This document shows, in pieces, positions 1 to 8,843 of a DNA stretch of 64,000 nucleotides. The stretch's first letter is position 1. Each line of letters begins with the position of its first letter. The DNA comes from Polycladidibacter stylochi (GTDB lineage Bacteria; Pseudomonadota; Alphaproteobacteria; Rhizobiales; Stappiaceae). The notes beneath the pieces were generated by a model. It was not told the origin of the DNA. It did no database searches and saw nothing but the letters and a program-made list of their open reading frames with translations. Both the position numbers and the translations under genes were made by a program. Location: contig NZ_LLWE01000029.1 of assembly GCF_001562055.1 (NCBI RefSeq), positions 87,811-151,810 of the forward strand. The letters are read 5' to 3'.

Positions 1-530
1 TCGTGGTCGGTGATAACAGCGATGCTTTTAGCGTTATAAGTAATTCGATAGCCACAAGCTCCATCTGGATGATTAAGAGCTTGAGTTTCAATCGTCAGAC
101 CACTGTCTTTCACCCATTTGTGCCCTGGCTCAAAATGCTTAAAAGATACACCTGTTAGCTTATTAGCTGTAACAGGAAAAATAGGCGGTGACATAATCCG
201 GCAAATTGTAGCTCGCAACTCTTCGTCTGAGGAGAGATTACCAGCGTAAAAGTCGACTTGGCAATCAGGCGCGTAAGCTGGAGCAAAAAACGGTAGCCCA
301 CAGATATGATCGAGATGTGTATGCGTTAAAAAGTAATCATAGTGTTTTTGATCAAGTTTAGACAGGCTAAGGCCGAGCTTTCGTGCACCAGAGCCACAGT
401 CAATGAGTATACGTTCATTTGCAGCAACTATTTCAAGCGCGATTGTCTCCCCGCCGTATCTCGCCATCTGCGGACCCGATACAGGTGTTGAGCCTCTCGT
501 ACCCCATAGTTTTACATAGAAATCACTCAC
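1..530 (-). CDS. MBL-fold metal-dependent hydrolase (partial, C-terminus outside window)
   Basis: The frame opens with GTG at 530, preceded by a GGGGGGA ribosome site, and stays open for 176 codons to the window edge. It has the metallo-beta-lactamase metal motif HTHLDH (H70, H72, D74, H75), a later His (H154 in NHPDG) and an Asp in VITDH (D175). The N-terminal GTRGSTP stretch is typical of the RNase Z/PhnP-like branch. The metal motif also agrees with the first ten positions of the class II cyclic-nucleotide phosphodiesterase signature as I recall it, which is notable because the next gene upstream encodes a cyclic-nucleotide-binding protein. The substrate is unknown; phosphodiesterase activity is inference. 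It is the last visible gene of a minus-strand operon starting at 3653. Confidence 0.85.
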   Translation of the reverse strand, partial: MSDFYVKLWGTRGSTPVSGPQMARYGGETIALEIVAANERILIDCGSGARKLGLSLSKLDQKHYDYFLTHTHLDHICGLPFFAPAYAPDCQVDFYAGNLSSDEELRATICRIMSPPIFPVTANKLTGVSFKHFEPGHKWVKDSGLTIETQALNHPDGACGYRITYNAKSIAVITDH

Positions 531-589
531 GCTTCCCCCCTGAGTGCATTGATGTGCATGGGAGCAAAGCTATTGATACAAGGCTCATT

Positions 590-1033
590 TCACACCTTTG
601 TTTCCGCCTTTAACGCTGCAAGTTCTCGTGTTGTCTGCTCAAGCCTGAATGCGATTTCTCGCATAATCTTGAAAGAAACGCCTGGAAATTCTTCTAATAG
701 CTTTAAGAAATTGTCTTTAGATATTGCAAGGACTTTTGCCTCATTTGCAGCAACGAGCGTGGCAGTTCTTGGAATTTCACATAGGATGGCTATTTCCCCA
801 AGTATATCGCCAGTGGTTGCCGTTATAACCCGTGTATCATCAACGTTCACGTCAATTTCACCTTGCAATATAACGAAAGCGCAGTCCCCTTCATCCCCTT
901 GCAAGCAAAGCGTCTCACCTTTTGAAAGCTCTATACACTCAGAAATATAGGCCAATAGCTTAAGTTTTTTCTCGTCCAGGCTCTTAAAAAAACTCACCTT
1001 TTTCAAAGCGGCCATTTCATATTCAATTGTCAT
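590..1033 (-). CDS. Cyclic nucleotide-binding domain protein
   Basis: This 147-residue protein is a stand-alone CNB (Crp/PKA-type) domain with no DNA-binding helix-turn-helix. The phosphate-binding cassette is visible as GEIAILCEIPRTATL at about residues 79-93, with the Glu and Arg (E80, R89) that contact the cyclic nucleotide. A short C-terminal helix follows. I chose ATG 1033 because GGAGG lies five bases upstream; ATG 1036 and 1045 are in frame alternatives. It overlaps the end of the ABC gene by 11 bases, so the two are translationally coupled. Likely role: sensing cAMP or cGMP and controlling the partner ABC protein or the downstream hydrolase. The ligand identity is not shown by sequence. 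Confidence 0.88.
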   Translation of the reverse strand: MTIEYEMAALKKVSFFKSLDEKKLKLLAYISECIELSKGETLCLQGDEGDCAFVILQGEIDVNVDDTRVITATTGDILGEIAILCEIPRTATLVAANEAKVLAISKDNFLKLLEEFPGVSFKIMREIAFRLEQTTRELAALKAETKV

Positions 1034-3653
1034 CATGGCCTCCATTTTGATCTGTTTCCTGTTGTTCTATTCCCTGGCTATTGGCCAGTTGGCCGGACTT
1101 CAATTGCATTTGCCTTGGAAATTGCGAAGCAATTTCTGGGTCCGTTGTACCGACAATAAGTGTTTTATTTCGCAAATACTTTTGAAGAGCTTCTCGCCTT
1201 TGTTGTCCTTCAAGGGTTTTACTCGCAAGTGCCTCATCCAGTATGACAATATCGGCTTGTTTCATGAGTGCTCGCACCAAACCAAGCTGCCTCTTTTGAT
1301 TGTCATTCAGGCGTGCACCAGCTATGCCTACATGGTACTCTAGTCCAGCCAACCTAATGGGCTTTACTAGGGAGTTGTCCTCGACCATTTCACGTATTAC
1401 AGTTTCTATTCTTTGACGTGCGTCACGTTTTGTCAGTTTAACGGTACCGAATATGATGTTTGCTTCTACGCTTAAGTTTTGCATATAGGTCTTTTCATCA
1501 AAAAGTTCCAGTTGAGCTGGATATTGCGATGTTTCATCAATAAATTTATTACGCATCGTCACTATTTGAGCTTGAAAATCCTCAGTAACTACACCAAGGC
1601 GGTGTTTGGTTGGTACAAGTCGCAACGCTATTGAAACCAGCTTCTTCTTATCTTTGTCAGATGGGGGGCGCTTTGACATCCCGGGGCCACATTGCTGCAA
1701 CAATGATTGATAATGGGGCAAGTCGTCGTAGCTTATAAAGGCGTACGTAGAAAACAACTCACTATCAGGGCTGATATCTGCAAAGAGCTCAACCATTAGA
1801 CTAATGGTTTGATAGCCCATTGTAACAAGTGGTTCATACAGCCCCGATTTTTCTATAAATGTCTTTATTCGTTTGTCTGCTAATAAATCTTCTAGTTTAA
1901 AGCCTGTTGTTCGCGGCACTGCATAAAACAGATTTTGCACCAATGTTGCTGACTTGTTGAAGCGATCACGCTCCCATGGCTCTATTAGCTTTGCGAGTGA
2001 GCTGTCATTTTTACAGGCTTTAGCAAATTCTTCTCTAAGTTTGAGAATGTCGATTTGCAGCTCATGGTGATCGTCCTTATTGAGGATAGCTTGCAGGCCA
2101 AGTCGATATAAATCTTGTGAAAGCCCTGTCTCTTCACATATTTCCAAGATATTATTATCAAGCTGTTGTGGTTGTGTGACGTTGGCAGTAGCCAAGTCAT
2201 CCCAATTGGCGATTGAAAGGAGTTGAGGGTTGGATGTCATTTTAGCTTCGTATAGCCAGCGTTGCATTTCTCTTTGGCTTTGTTTGTCGAGAAGTGGAAG
2301 CGATTGCGGGCGGTGGCGCAAACCATAACAAATGTTGTCACGAAGTGTTCCGGTCCAAATGTGTGGCTTGGGACCCGCATATGCAATTTTTCGCCCCAAT
2401 GTTGCTTCGCTCATCATTGAAAGACAATGTCCGGCCGCTTTTACCACCCCTTTATCGGGGTCAAGCAGGCCCGCCATTATCATGAGGAGGTCTTTGCGGC
2501 CGTCCGCTTCGCTCCCTAGAATTGAACAGTGTTCTGCATACGGGATTTGACAGTTTATATTATCAAGCTCGCTGGCACCGACCTCGGCTTGGTAGACAAC
2601 GTCCTCTAACACAAGGGGACCTTTTAGGGATTGGACTTCATCACTCGTGAGCTTTTGTATGCTCTTTAAGTTTGCGGGATCGAAATTCTCAATCACTGTC
2701 TGGTATTTAATGTTTACATCTGCGGTAAGCTGATAATATGCAAGCAACTCTTTCCATGGGCCTGCCAGGTCTTTATAGGCAGCAATAACCGCCAATAATG
2801 CCCCAATGCTCAGCTCGCCTTTAATAGCCAGATAGCCACCAATTAAATAGAAAAAGAAAGGGGTTAGCTGGTTCATAAAGTTATTGATGAACTTTATGAG
2901 GTATTTTCGGTTATATATATCAAAACGAATTTTAAAGTTCTTGTAGAGGCGATCAGCAAAATCGGCGCTGTGATACGCACTGGTATCGTTGGCGTGAATA
3001 TCGGTAACACCTTGTATTGTTTCACCAAGACGATCGGCCATTACCCTTACATTTTGAACCCGCTGACGTGACAGCCTTAAAACACGTTTTTGTAGCTTAG
3101 GGATAATATAGCCTTGGATGGGGTATAGACTAATTGCTGCTAGCCCCAAGTAAGCGTCTTGCATGAAAATGAAGCCAATTTGCACAGCCAGCATACCACC
3201 TTGATAAGCCGGTAGAGCTAACGCTTCGCCTATGAAGCCGCCCACGGCCTCTACTTCTGCTGTTACCATCGGGATTATCTGACCCGAGCTGACTTTTTTA
3301 AAGTGAGATAGCGGGAAGCGCAGCACGCGCTGATACAAGTCAAAACGCAAGCGCCTGAGCATACGCTCTCCCAAACGGCCCTTATAGATATTCAAGAATA
3401 ATTTGAAGCCATTGCTAACAATAACTAAAAATAGAAAAAGCAAACAAAGAACTAGTAAATACTCAATTTGCCCCAGACTATAACCTGCAATATTTTTTGG
3501 AAAGTCTGTACCACTTATCGCTTCATTCGTGATTTGTTTTGGCAATTCAAGCAGTATATAACTAACGGGATAGGAAAGACATGTGGCAAACAATATGACA
3601 AGTTGGTAACGGGAGGAGTAACTCCAGATAAACTTGATAAGGCTCTTTTCCAT
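1023..3653 (-). CDS. ABC exporter-type protein with degenerate, interrupted nucleotide-binding domain
   Basis: 876 residues. Residues 1-320 look like a type I exporter membrane domain, with hydrophobic segments near 17-35, 65-82, 150-180 and 262-292. The ATPase part is abnormal. The Walker A equivalent is GSEADGRKD (380-388) rather than GxxGxGKS/T; the Q-loop position reads AGPKP; about 285 residues of mostly helical, charged sequence separate TLRDNICYG (436-444) from a second similar element VEANIIFG (729-736). The signature is RLNDNQ (781-786) instead of LSGGQ. Walker B (IVILDE, 802-807) is kept, but the H-loop His is replaced by Thr (GTTDPE). Start ATG has GGAAAG upstream. ATP hydrolysis is doubtful, so a regulatory or scaffolding role is possible. 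Substrate unknown; the glycan genes next to it hint at an envelope function. Confidence 0.82.
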   Translation of the reverse strand: MEKSLIKFIWSYSSRYQLVILFATCLSYPVSYILLELPKQITNEAISGTDFPKNIAGYSLGQIEYLLVLCLLFLFLVIVSNGFKLFLNIYKGRLGERMLRRLRFDLYQRVLRFPLSHFKKVSSGQIIPMVTAEVEAVGGFIGEALALPAYQGGMLAVQIGFIFMQDAYLGLAAISLYPIQGYIIPKLQKRVLRLSRQRVQNVRVMADRLGETIQGVTDIHANDTSAYHSADFADRLYKNFKIRFDIYNRKYLIKFINNFMNQLTPFFFYLIGGYLAIKGELSIGALLAVIAAYKDLAGPWKELLAYYQLTADVNIKYQTVIENFDPANLKSIQKLTSDEVQSLKGPLVLEDVVYQAEVGASELDNINCQIPYAEHCSILGSEADGRKDLLMIMAGLLDPDKGVVKAAGHCLSMMSEATLGRKIAYAGPKPHIWTGTLRDNICYGLRHRPQSLPLLDKQSQREMQRWLYEAKMTSNPQLLSIANWDDLATANVTQPQQLDNNILEICEETGLSQDLYRLGLQAILNKDDHHELQIDILKLREEFAKACKNDSSLAKLIEPWERDRFNKSATLVQNLFYAVPRTTGFKLEDLLADKRIKTFIEKSGLYEPLVTMGYQTISLMVELFADISPDSELFSTYAFISYDDLPHYQSLLQQCGPGMSKRPPSDKDKKKLVSIALRLVPTKHRLGVVTEDFQAQIVTMRNKFIDETSQYPAQLELFDEKTYMQNLSVEANIIFGTVKLTKRDARQRIETVIREMVEDNSLVKPIRLAGLEYHVGIAGARLNDNQKRQLGLVRALMKQADIVILDEALASKTLEGQQRREALQKYLRNKTLIVGTTDPEIASQFPRQMQLKSGQLANSQGIEQQETDQNGGHDDN

Positions 3654-3936
3654 TATCTTTCCATCTTTTTATTATTTTTTAAACGTTGTTCGAGCGATGT
3701 CTTCCAATTCCCTGAGCTTCCAACTATCACCTTTGAATGAATTTATTATTTATAAAAAACTATGAAATGTCGTGTATTTATAATTCATATATTCGATTTA
3801 ACTATATGATAATATCAATATACTGATTTTATACTGCGATAACTCAGTAATAATAACCAGTATATTGAACCGGTAGGAATGAATACCCTATGTTCGATGA
3901 ATAAGTGAACTCATTAGAGCCGTTGAGGGAATAAAC
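3654..3936. promoter_or_regulatory. AT-rich divergent promoter region
   Basis: This 283-base, very AT-rich spacer separates the minus-strand ABC operon from the plus-strand glycosyltransferase operon, so promoters for both must lie here. No convincing -35/-10 pair stands out among the many A/T runs. It contains a perfect 11-base inverted repeat listed separately. Confidence 0.55.
3815..3868. repeat. 11-bp inverted repeat, candidate operator
   Basis: TCAATATACTG at 3815-3825 is repeated as its exact reverse complement CAGTATATTGA at 3858-3868, with a 32-base spacer, about three helical turns between centres plus. It sits 69 bases before the first glycosyltransferase start in a divergent promoter. 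A dimeric regulator binding two sites is one reading; chance in AT-rich DNA is another. Confidence 0.45.
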
Positions 3937-5217
3937 TTGAGTGCTGCGCGTATCCTCATTTATAGCCACGATACATTCGGGCTAGGTCATTTGCGCCGGT
4001 GCAGAACCATCGCGCATGCGCTTGTGGCTTCTCGCGAGGATCTTTCGGTTTTAATCATCTCCGGCTCTCCAATCATTGGCCGGTTCGAGTTTCGCTCACG
4101 CGTTGACTTTGTACGCATACCAGGGGTTATTAAACTTCGCGGGGGGGATTATACCTCCATGTCATTACCACTTGGTATTGATGAAACCGTGAAGATACGT
4201 GCTTCAATTATCGAGCATACCGCTAAGATATTTACCCCTGATATGATGATTGTTGACAAAGAACCCCTAGGGCTTCGCGGCGAAATTCAGCCAAGCTTAA
4301 GCTACCTTAAACAAAGAGGAACCAAGCTTGTTTTGGGCCTAAGGGATGTTATGGATGATCCCAATATATTGCGTGAGGAGTGGCAACGGAAAAACGCTTT
4401 GCCTGCCTTAGAAGAATACTATGATCAACTTTGGGTTTATGGGCCGAGTTACATGACAAACCCTTTACAGGGTATAGAAATGCCCAAATCTGTTCGCGAG
4501 AAAATACGCTATACCGGCTACCTGCGACGTTCACGTATTAAGCTGGCCCAAAATATTGAAAAGCCGTTTGGGGAAACACCGTTCATTCTGGTAAGCCCTG
4601 GGGGTGGCGGAGATGGAGCTGAGCTGGTTGACTGGGTTATCCGTGCTTACGAGTCGCAAAGCGCCCCCTTATTTCCAGCTCTCATTGTTTTAGGACCATT
4701 CTTACCGCAGGCGCAAGCGGAGGCATTTAAAGAGCGGGCAGCGCGGTTACGTGATGTGGAGATTATTCGCTTCACCTCCAACCTAGAGCAGTACATGCAA
4801 GCCTCTACAGCTGTTGTTGGCATGGGGGGCTATAACACTTTTTGCGAGATTTTATCCTACGACAAGCCAGCGCTATTAGTACCACGTATTCAGCCGAGAC
4901 GAGAGCAGGCCATTCGAGCAGAGCAAGCCAAAACCTTAGGCTTGGTGCAGGTGTTACCAATCGATTCTTATCCCGAAGTGTCCCCCATGGTTGCAGCGCT
5001 TCGGCAACTCCCTGCTGCGCCGCACCCCTCCCGCTTTAACAGTTCTATGATGCTGACTGGCTTAGAGCGTGTTCAAGAGTTAAGCAAGGAGCTGCTTGAT
5101 ACAAAGGTCCATGATAAAGGTATTGTAGAGCCGCAAAAACCACATCGCGCAAAAGCAAGCAGCGAACAACTCATCCATTTTCCGCCTAGCAGCTTACCAC
5201 CACGTGCAAAAGAATAG
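3937..5217 (+). CDS. MurG-like glycosyltransferase (COG4671 type)
   Basis: 426 residues starting at TTG 3937, with GAGGGA seven bases upstream. The N-terminus carries FGLGHLRRC (14-22), the acceptor-side glycine loop of MurG-type GT-B enzymes. The donor half has VSPGGGGDG (219-227) and GMGGYNTFCE (295-304), which resembles the sugar-nucleotide site of MurG, followed by PRIQPRREQ. The last 50 residues are polar and probably disordered. No signal peptide or membrane helix, so it acts in the cytoplasm. It is the first gene of a five-gene plus-strand run with three further glycosyltransferases and a deacetylase. The sugar donor and acceptor cannot be read from sequence. Confidence 0.88.
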   Translation: MSAARILIYSHDTFGLGHLRRCRTIAHALVASREDLSVLIISGSPIIGRFEFRSRVDFVRIPGVIKLRGGDYTSMSLPLGIDETVKIRASIIEHTAKIFTPDMMIVDKEPLGLRGEIQPSLSYLKQRGTKLVLGLRDVMDDPNILREEWQRKNALPALEEYYDQLWVYGPSYMTNPLQGIEMPKSVREKIRYTGYLRRSRIKLAQNIEKPFGETPFILVSPGGGGDGAELVDWVIRAYESQSAPLFPALIVLGPFLPQAQAEAFKERAARLRDVEIIRFTSNLEQYMQASTAVVGMGGYNTFCEILSYDKPALLVPRIQPRREQAIRAEQAKTLGLVQVLPIDSYPEVSPMVAALRQLPAAPHPSRFNSSMMLTGLERVQELSKELLDTKVHDKGIVEPQKPHRAKASSEQLIHFPPSSLPPRAKE

Positions 5218-5228
5218 GGTTCGATCTT

Positions 5229-6482
5229 ATGAAACGTCTTGCAGTGGTGTTGAAAGGATATCCGCGTTTATCTGAAAGTTTCATAGCGCAGGAAATCTAT
5301 GGTTTGGAACAACGTGGCTTCAAGATTCTCATCATCGCACTTCGTGCTCCTCACGACCCATTTTTGCACGAAGTTCATAGGATGATACGCGCTGAAGTAC
5401 ATTACCTACCCGAATATCCTGATGAAAAGGACGCGCGGGTGAGTAAGGCGGTTTCTTGGGCACAAAAAAACGCAAATTATGATAGGCTATTGGAGTTGCA
5501 AGAGCACCGCAAAACCGCTTTACGATGCTCGAATTCATATGATGACAGAGAGGAGCAGCAACGCTTTTTGCAGGCGTGTGTGCTAGCCCATGAGCTGCCA
5601 GAGGATGTCGGCTGGTTGCACGTGCACTATTTGCATAGCCCTTGTACTGTACTTGCCTACAGTGCTTGCCTGCTCGGCCGCCCCTGGTCATTTTCGGCCC
5701 ATGCCAAAGATATTTGGACCAGTAGGCCTGAAGAGCTACGTTTAAAGCTTCGTCATGCCAGCTGGGGGGTCAGTTGCACGCGCTATAACGTCAAGTATCT
5801 CCAAGAATTGAGTGATACCCCACAGAAGGTTTCACTCGTATATCATGGTTTAAAGTCGCAGGACTTTCCTGTTGTGAATGTGCAGCGTAGTTTCCAGCAA
5901 AAAGCATTTAATCCGCCCTTTGAAATCGTTAGTGTCGGGCGGCTTGTGGCGAAGAAAGGTTATGAAGACCTTTTAACAGCGCTTGGCAATCTCCCTACAG
6001 AGTTTGAGTGGCAACTAACGCATATTGGTGCCGGTGAACTGAATGATGAGCTCCAACAACTGGCTGGTGAGCTTGGTATAGATCAGCGTGTGCGATTTTT
6101 AGGAGCCCTGCCACGCGATCAAGTCATTTGCCACCTACGCAAAGCCGACTTGTTCGTTTTGGCATGTAAAATTGCAAAGGATGGAGATAGGGACGGCCTA
6201 CCCAATGTTATTATGGAGGCCATGTTGCTTGGCGTTCCTTGCCTCTCAACATCTATTTCGGCCATTCCCGAGATCATTGATGATGGTGAAACTGGATATC
6301 TGGTTCCACCCGATATGCCAAATGCATTAAAAGAAGCGATTTTGGACCTGGCACATAACGATGGGTTGCGGTTGCAATTGGCACTAAACGGGCAGCGACG
6401 TGTCCTACAGAATTTTAATAGTGAGAGTTTACTGGACCAGCTGGCTACCCGCTTTGAAAGAAGCATTGGGGCTAGCCAATGA
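5229..6482 (+). CDS. Glycosyltransferase family 4
   Basis: 417 residues. The N-terminus KGYPRLSESFIAQEI (9-23) is typical of GT4 enzymes of the colanic-acid WcaL/KpsM-neighbour type. The C-terminal domain begins near VSVGRLVAKKGYEDL and contains the EX7E-type donor motif around GLPNVIMEAMLLGVP, followed by EIIDDGETGYLVPP. No membrane segment. It begins 11 bases after the previous stop and its own end overlaps the next start by four bases (ATGA), so it is co-translated. Likely adds one sugar during assembly of a surface or secreted glycan. A stretch at residues 70-115 is less family-like and may contact the acceptor. Confidence 0.92.
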   Translation: MKRLAVVLKGYPRLSESFIAQEIYGLEQRGFKILIIALRAPHDPFLHEVHRMIRAEVHYLPEYPDEKDARVSKAVSWAQKNANYDRLLELQEHRKTALRCSNSYDDREEQQRFLQACVLAHELPEDVGWLHVHYLHSPCTVLAYSACLLGRPWSFSAHAKDIWTSRPEELRLKLRHASWGVSCTRYNVKYLQELSDTPQKVSLVYHGLKSQDFPVVNVQRSFQQKAFNPPFEIVSVGRLVAKKGYEDLLTALGNLPTEFEWQLTHIGAGELNDELQQLAGELGIDQRVRFLGALPRDQVICHLRKADLFVLACKIAKDGDRDGLPNVIMEAMLLGVPCLSTSISAIPEIIDDGETGYLVPPDMPNALKEAILDLAHNDGLRLQLALNGQRRVLQNFNSESLLDQLATRFERSIGASQ

Positions 6483-7606
6483 AAATTGCCTGTACGTTTC
6501 CCTTAGGCGCTCCTGAGGATACTGCCATTTCCGGGGACCGACAAATGGCGCGGCAGATCGTAAGAGGTTTGCAAAAACTGGGACATTGCGTGGTTCCCAT
6601 GACACCATTTTGTAGCTGGCAACGGCATGCAGGCCGACGGCGCGCCAAACTCTTGCAAAGTCAAGGCGTTCAAATTGCTCAAAGTGATATTCGGGCATGG
6701 GTCAATTGTCACTCTCCCCTTCCCCAAGCTGTCGTTTGTTATCACCTTTATCACCGCGCACCCGATTATCAAGGAGCATATATCGCCCGGTATTTTAAAA
6801 TACCCTATGTGATCATTGAGGGTAGTTATGCGCCAAAGCGTGCGCTTGGGCCATGGTCCTACGGGTTTTATCAATCACGCGGTATGTTACGACAAGCCGA
6901 TGCTGTGGCCGCCATGACACAAGCTGATTTACAGTGCTTGAAACGAGTTGTGGCACCACATAGGCTATTGAACTTTCGCCCCTTTTGGGATGGAAAAGTA
7001 TCTAGCAGCGTAAAGCGCGAAAGTGATGAAGCAGCAACTAACTGTTGTCGTTTGCTTTGCGTTGCCATGATGCGTTATGGGGATAAATACAAATCCTATG
7101 TTGCGTTGGCCCAAGCCTTATCATTGCTCAAAAACCGCCGTTGGCAGTTGACGATTGTTGGCGATGGCCCCGCCCGCCGTGATATTGAACAACTGTTTGT
7201 TCACTTTTCTCCGCAAACTGTAAACTTTGTTGGTCGCATTTCTCCCAGCAAAATGAGCAGATATTACCAAAGGGCTGATATCTTTATTTGGCCGGCAATT
7301 CGCGAAGCTTTCGGAATGGTTTTTCTGGAGGCTCAATTTCACGGTCTTCCTGTTGTTGCAGGGCATTCTCTTGGTGTTGGTGATGTGGTTTACGATCAAC
7401 AAAGCGGGCTGTTATTACCTGAAGGAGATGTCAAAAAACTGGCTGAAAACCTGGCAAAACTTATGGACCAGCCACCACTTCGCTTCACCATGGGGCAAAC
7501 AGCCCAAAGGCTTATGAACGAACGGCATAGTGCTCAAGTGGGTAAACAGCTTATTGCCACAACATTGGAGACTGCCTGCCAAAATTTTGCTGCTAAGGTT
7601 CGCTAG
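6479..7606 (+). CDS. Glycosyltransferase family 4
   Basis: 375 residues, starting in the ATGA overlap with the preceding gene. The N-terminal segment SGDRQMARQIVRGLQKLGH (18-36) is the usual acceptor-domain opening of GT4 proteins. The donor domain shows LTIVGDGPARRDIEQL and the motif EAFGMVFLEAQFHGLPVVAG around residue 275, with the two conserved Glu residues. No signal peptide. Its position between another GT4 gene and a MurG-like gene implies a multi-step glycan pathway. Sugar specificity is unknown. Confidence 0.9.
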   Translation: MKIACTFPLGAPEDTAISGDRQMARQIVRGLQKLGHCVVPMTPFCSWQRHAGRRRAKLLQSQGVQIAQSDIRAWVNCHSPLPQAVVCYHLYHRAPDYQGAYIARYFKIPYVIIEGSYAPKRALGPWSYGFYQSRGMLRQADAVAAMTQADLQCLKRVVAPHRLLNFRPFWDGKVSSSVKRESDEAATNCCRLLCVAMMRYGDKYKSYVALAQALSLLKNRRWQLTIVGDGPARRDIEQLFVHFSPQTVNFVGRISPSKMSRYYQRADIFIWPAIREAFGMVFLEAQFHGLPVVAGHSLGVGDVVYDQQSGLLLPEGDVKKLAENLAKLMDQPPLRFTMGQTAQRLMNERHSAQVGKQLIATTLETACQNFAAKVR

Positions 7607-7660
7607 TGGAAGGGTCGAGAAATTGAGTTAAAAACGGCAATTGCAAGTTATGAGGCTTTA

Positions 7661-8821
7661 ATGGAAGTTTTTATTCATGTGCAACATTTACTTGGCAGCG
7701 GCCATGTTGTACGCGCTTGCGCCTTAGGGCAAGCTCTTGCAGCGCGTGGAGCTCGCATTCGCATTGCCCATGGCAATAGACTGCCGCCAACGCTTAGTTG
7801 CGATAATCTGGAGATGGTGGCGCTTCCATTTGCAAAAACGCGTGATGTTTTTTTTAAAGAAATCCTCGACCAACAAGAAAAACCGCTTGATGAAGTGTGG
7901 TGGCTCAAACGCCTCAAAGCAACCAGAGAGGCACTAGTTGCCAAACCCTGTGATATTTTTATAACTGAAACGTTTCCTTTTGGACGGCGGAGTTTTGCGC
8001 AAGAGTACCTCTACCTCATTTCGCTTGCCCGCAACATGGAAAGAAGACCGCTTGTTGTCAGTTCGATCCGAGATATTCTGGTTAGAAAAAAACAGGCTTA
8101 TAAAGAACAATGGATGGCAGCGCAGGCGAGCGAACTCTATGACTTGGTGCTGGTACATAGCGACCCCAGCCTCATTCAGCTTCGTGATAGTTTCCCTTAT
8201 ACCAGTCTGATTGAGGATAAAATCCACTATACCGGTTTTATCAGCAGTGCCAAAAGCAACACAATAGGTGGTTCAGCAAACGAAAAAGACGGCTTTGATG
8301 AAATCATCATTTCCTGTGGCGGTGGCGCGGTTGGCTTAAAACTGCTCGAAACCGCTATTGCTTGTCATCGTCTGGCAAGCATGGCCCAAAGTGGTACATG
8401 GCGTATTTTGGTGGGTAATGATATTCATGAGCAGGATTTTTCAAGGTTACAACAGTATCAAAGCGACCGTTTGATCGTAGAGCGGGCACGCAGCGACTTT
8501 ACTCGCTTACTCAAGCGAGCCCGGTTATCGGTGTCACAAGCGGGATATAACAGCACACTAGATGTGTTAGGTGCCCAAATTCGTTCTGTGATGATACCTT
8601 TTAGTCAAGGTCATGAAAGTGAGCAGCTGCAACGCGCGCAAGTCCTACAGGAAAAGTCGCGTGTACAGGTGGTTGAAGAGCACCAACTTACACCGCAGAG
8701 TTTGGCTTGTGCCATTCAAAAGGCCCTAGCGGCTCCTTTGCCTGAGCTTTCGGTTGATATGAATGGTGCCGAAAACTCAGCGCGTATCTTGATAGATGCA
8801 CTTGCCAAGCATCGTAGGTAA
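7661..8821 (+). CDS. MurG-like glycosyltransferase
   Basis: 386 residues. The N-terminus has LLGSGHVVRACAL (10-22), equivalent to the MurG glycine loop, and the C-terminal half has ISCGGGAVGLKLL and SQAGYNSTLD, followed by FSQGHESEQLQRA, a donor-binding pattern shared with the first gene of the run at 3937. The two are probably paralogues bracketing the two GT4 genes. ATG 7661 has GAGG seven bases upstream; a 54-base gap follows the previous gene. No membrane segment is visible. Role inferred: cytoplasmic sugar transfer in the same pathway. Confidence 0.87.
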   Translation: MEVFIHVQHLLGSGHVVRACALGQALAARGARIRIAHGNRLPPTLSCDNLEMVALPFAKTRDVFFKEILDQQEKPLDEVWWLKRLKATREALVAKPCDIFITETFPFGRRSFAQEYLYLISLARNMERRPLVVSSIRDILVRKKQAYKEQWMAAQASELYDLVLVHSDPSLIQLRDSFPYTSLIEDKIHYTGFISSAKSNTIGGSANEKDGFDEIIISCGGGAVGLKLLETAIACHRLASMAQSGTWRILVGNDIHEQDFSRLQQYQSDRLIVERARSDFTRLLKRARLSVSQAGYNSTLDVLGAQIRSVMIPFSQGHESEQLQRAQVLQEKSRVQVVEEHQLTPQSLACAIQKALAAPLPELSVDMNGAENSARILIDALAKHRR

Positions 8822-8843
8822 GTAAGGCTTAAGAGTAAGCTTC

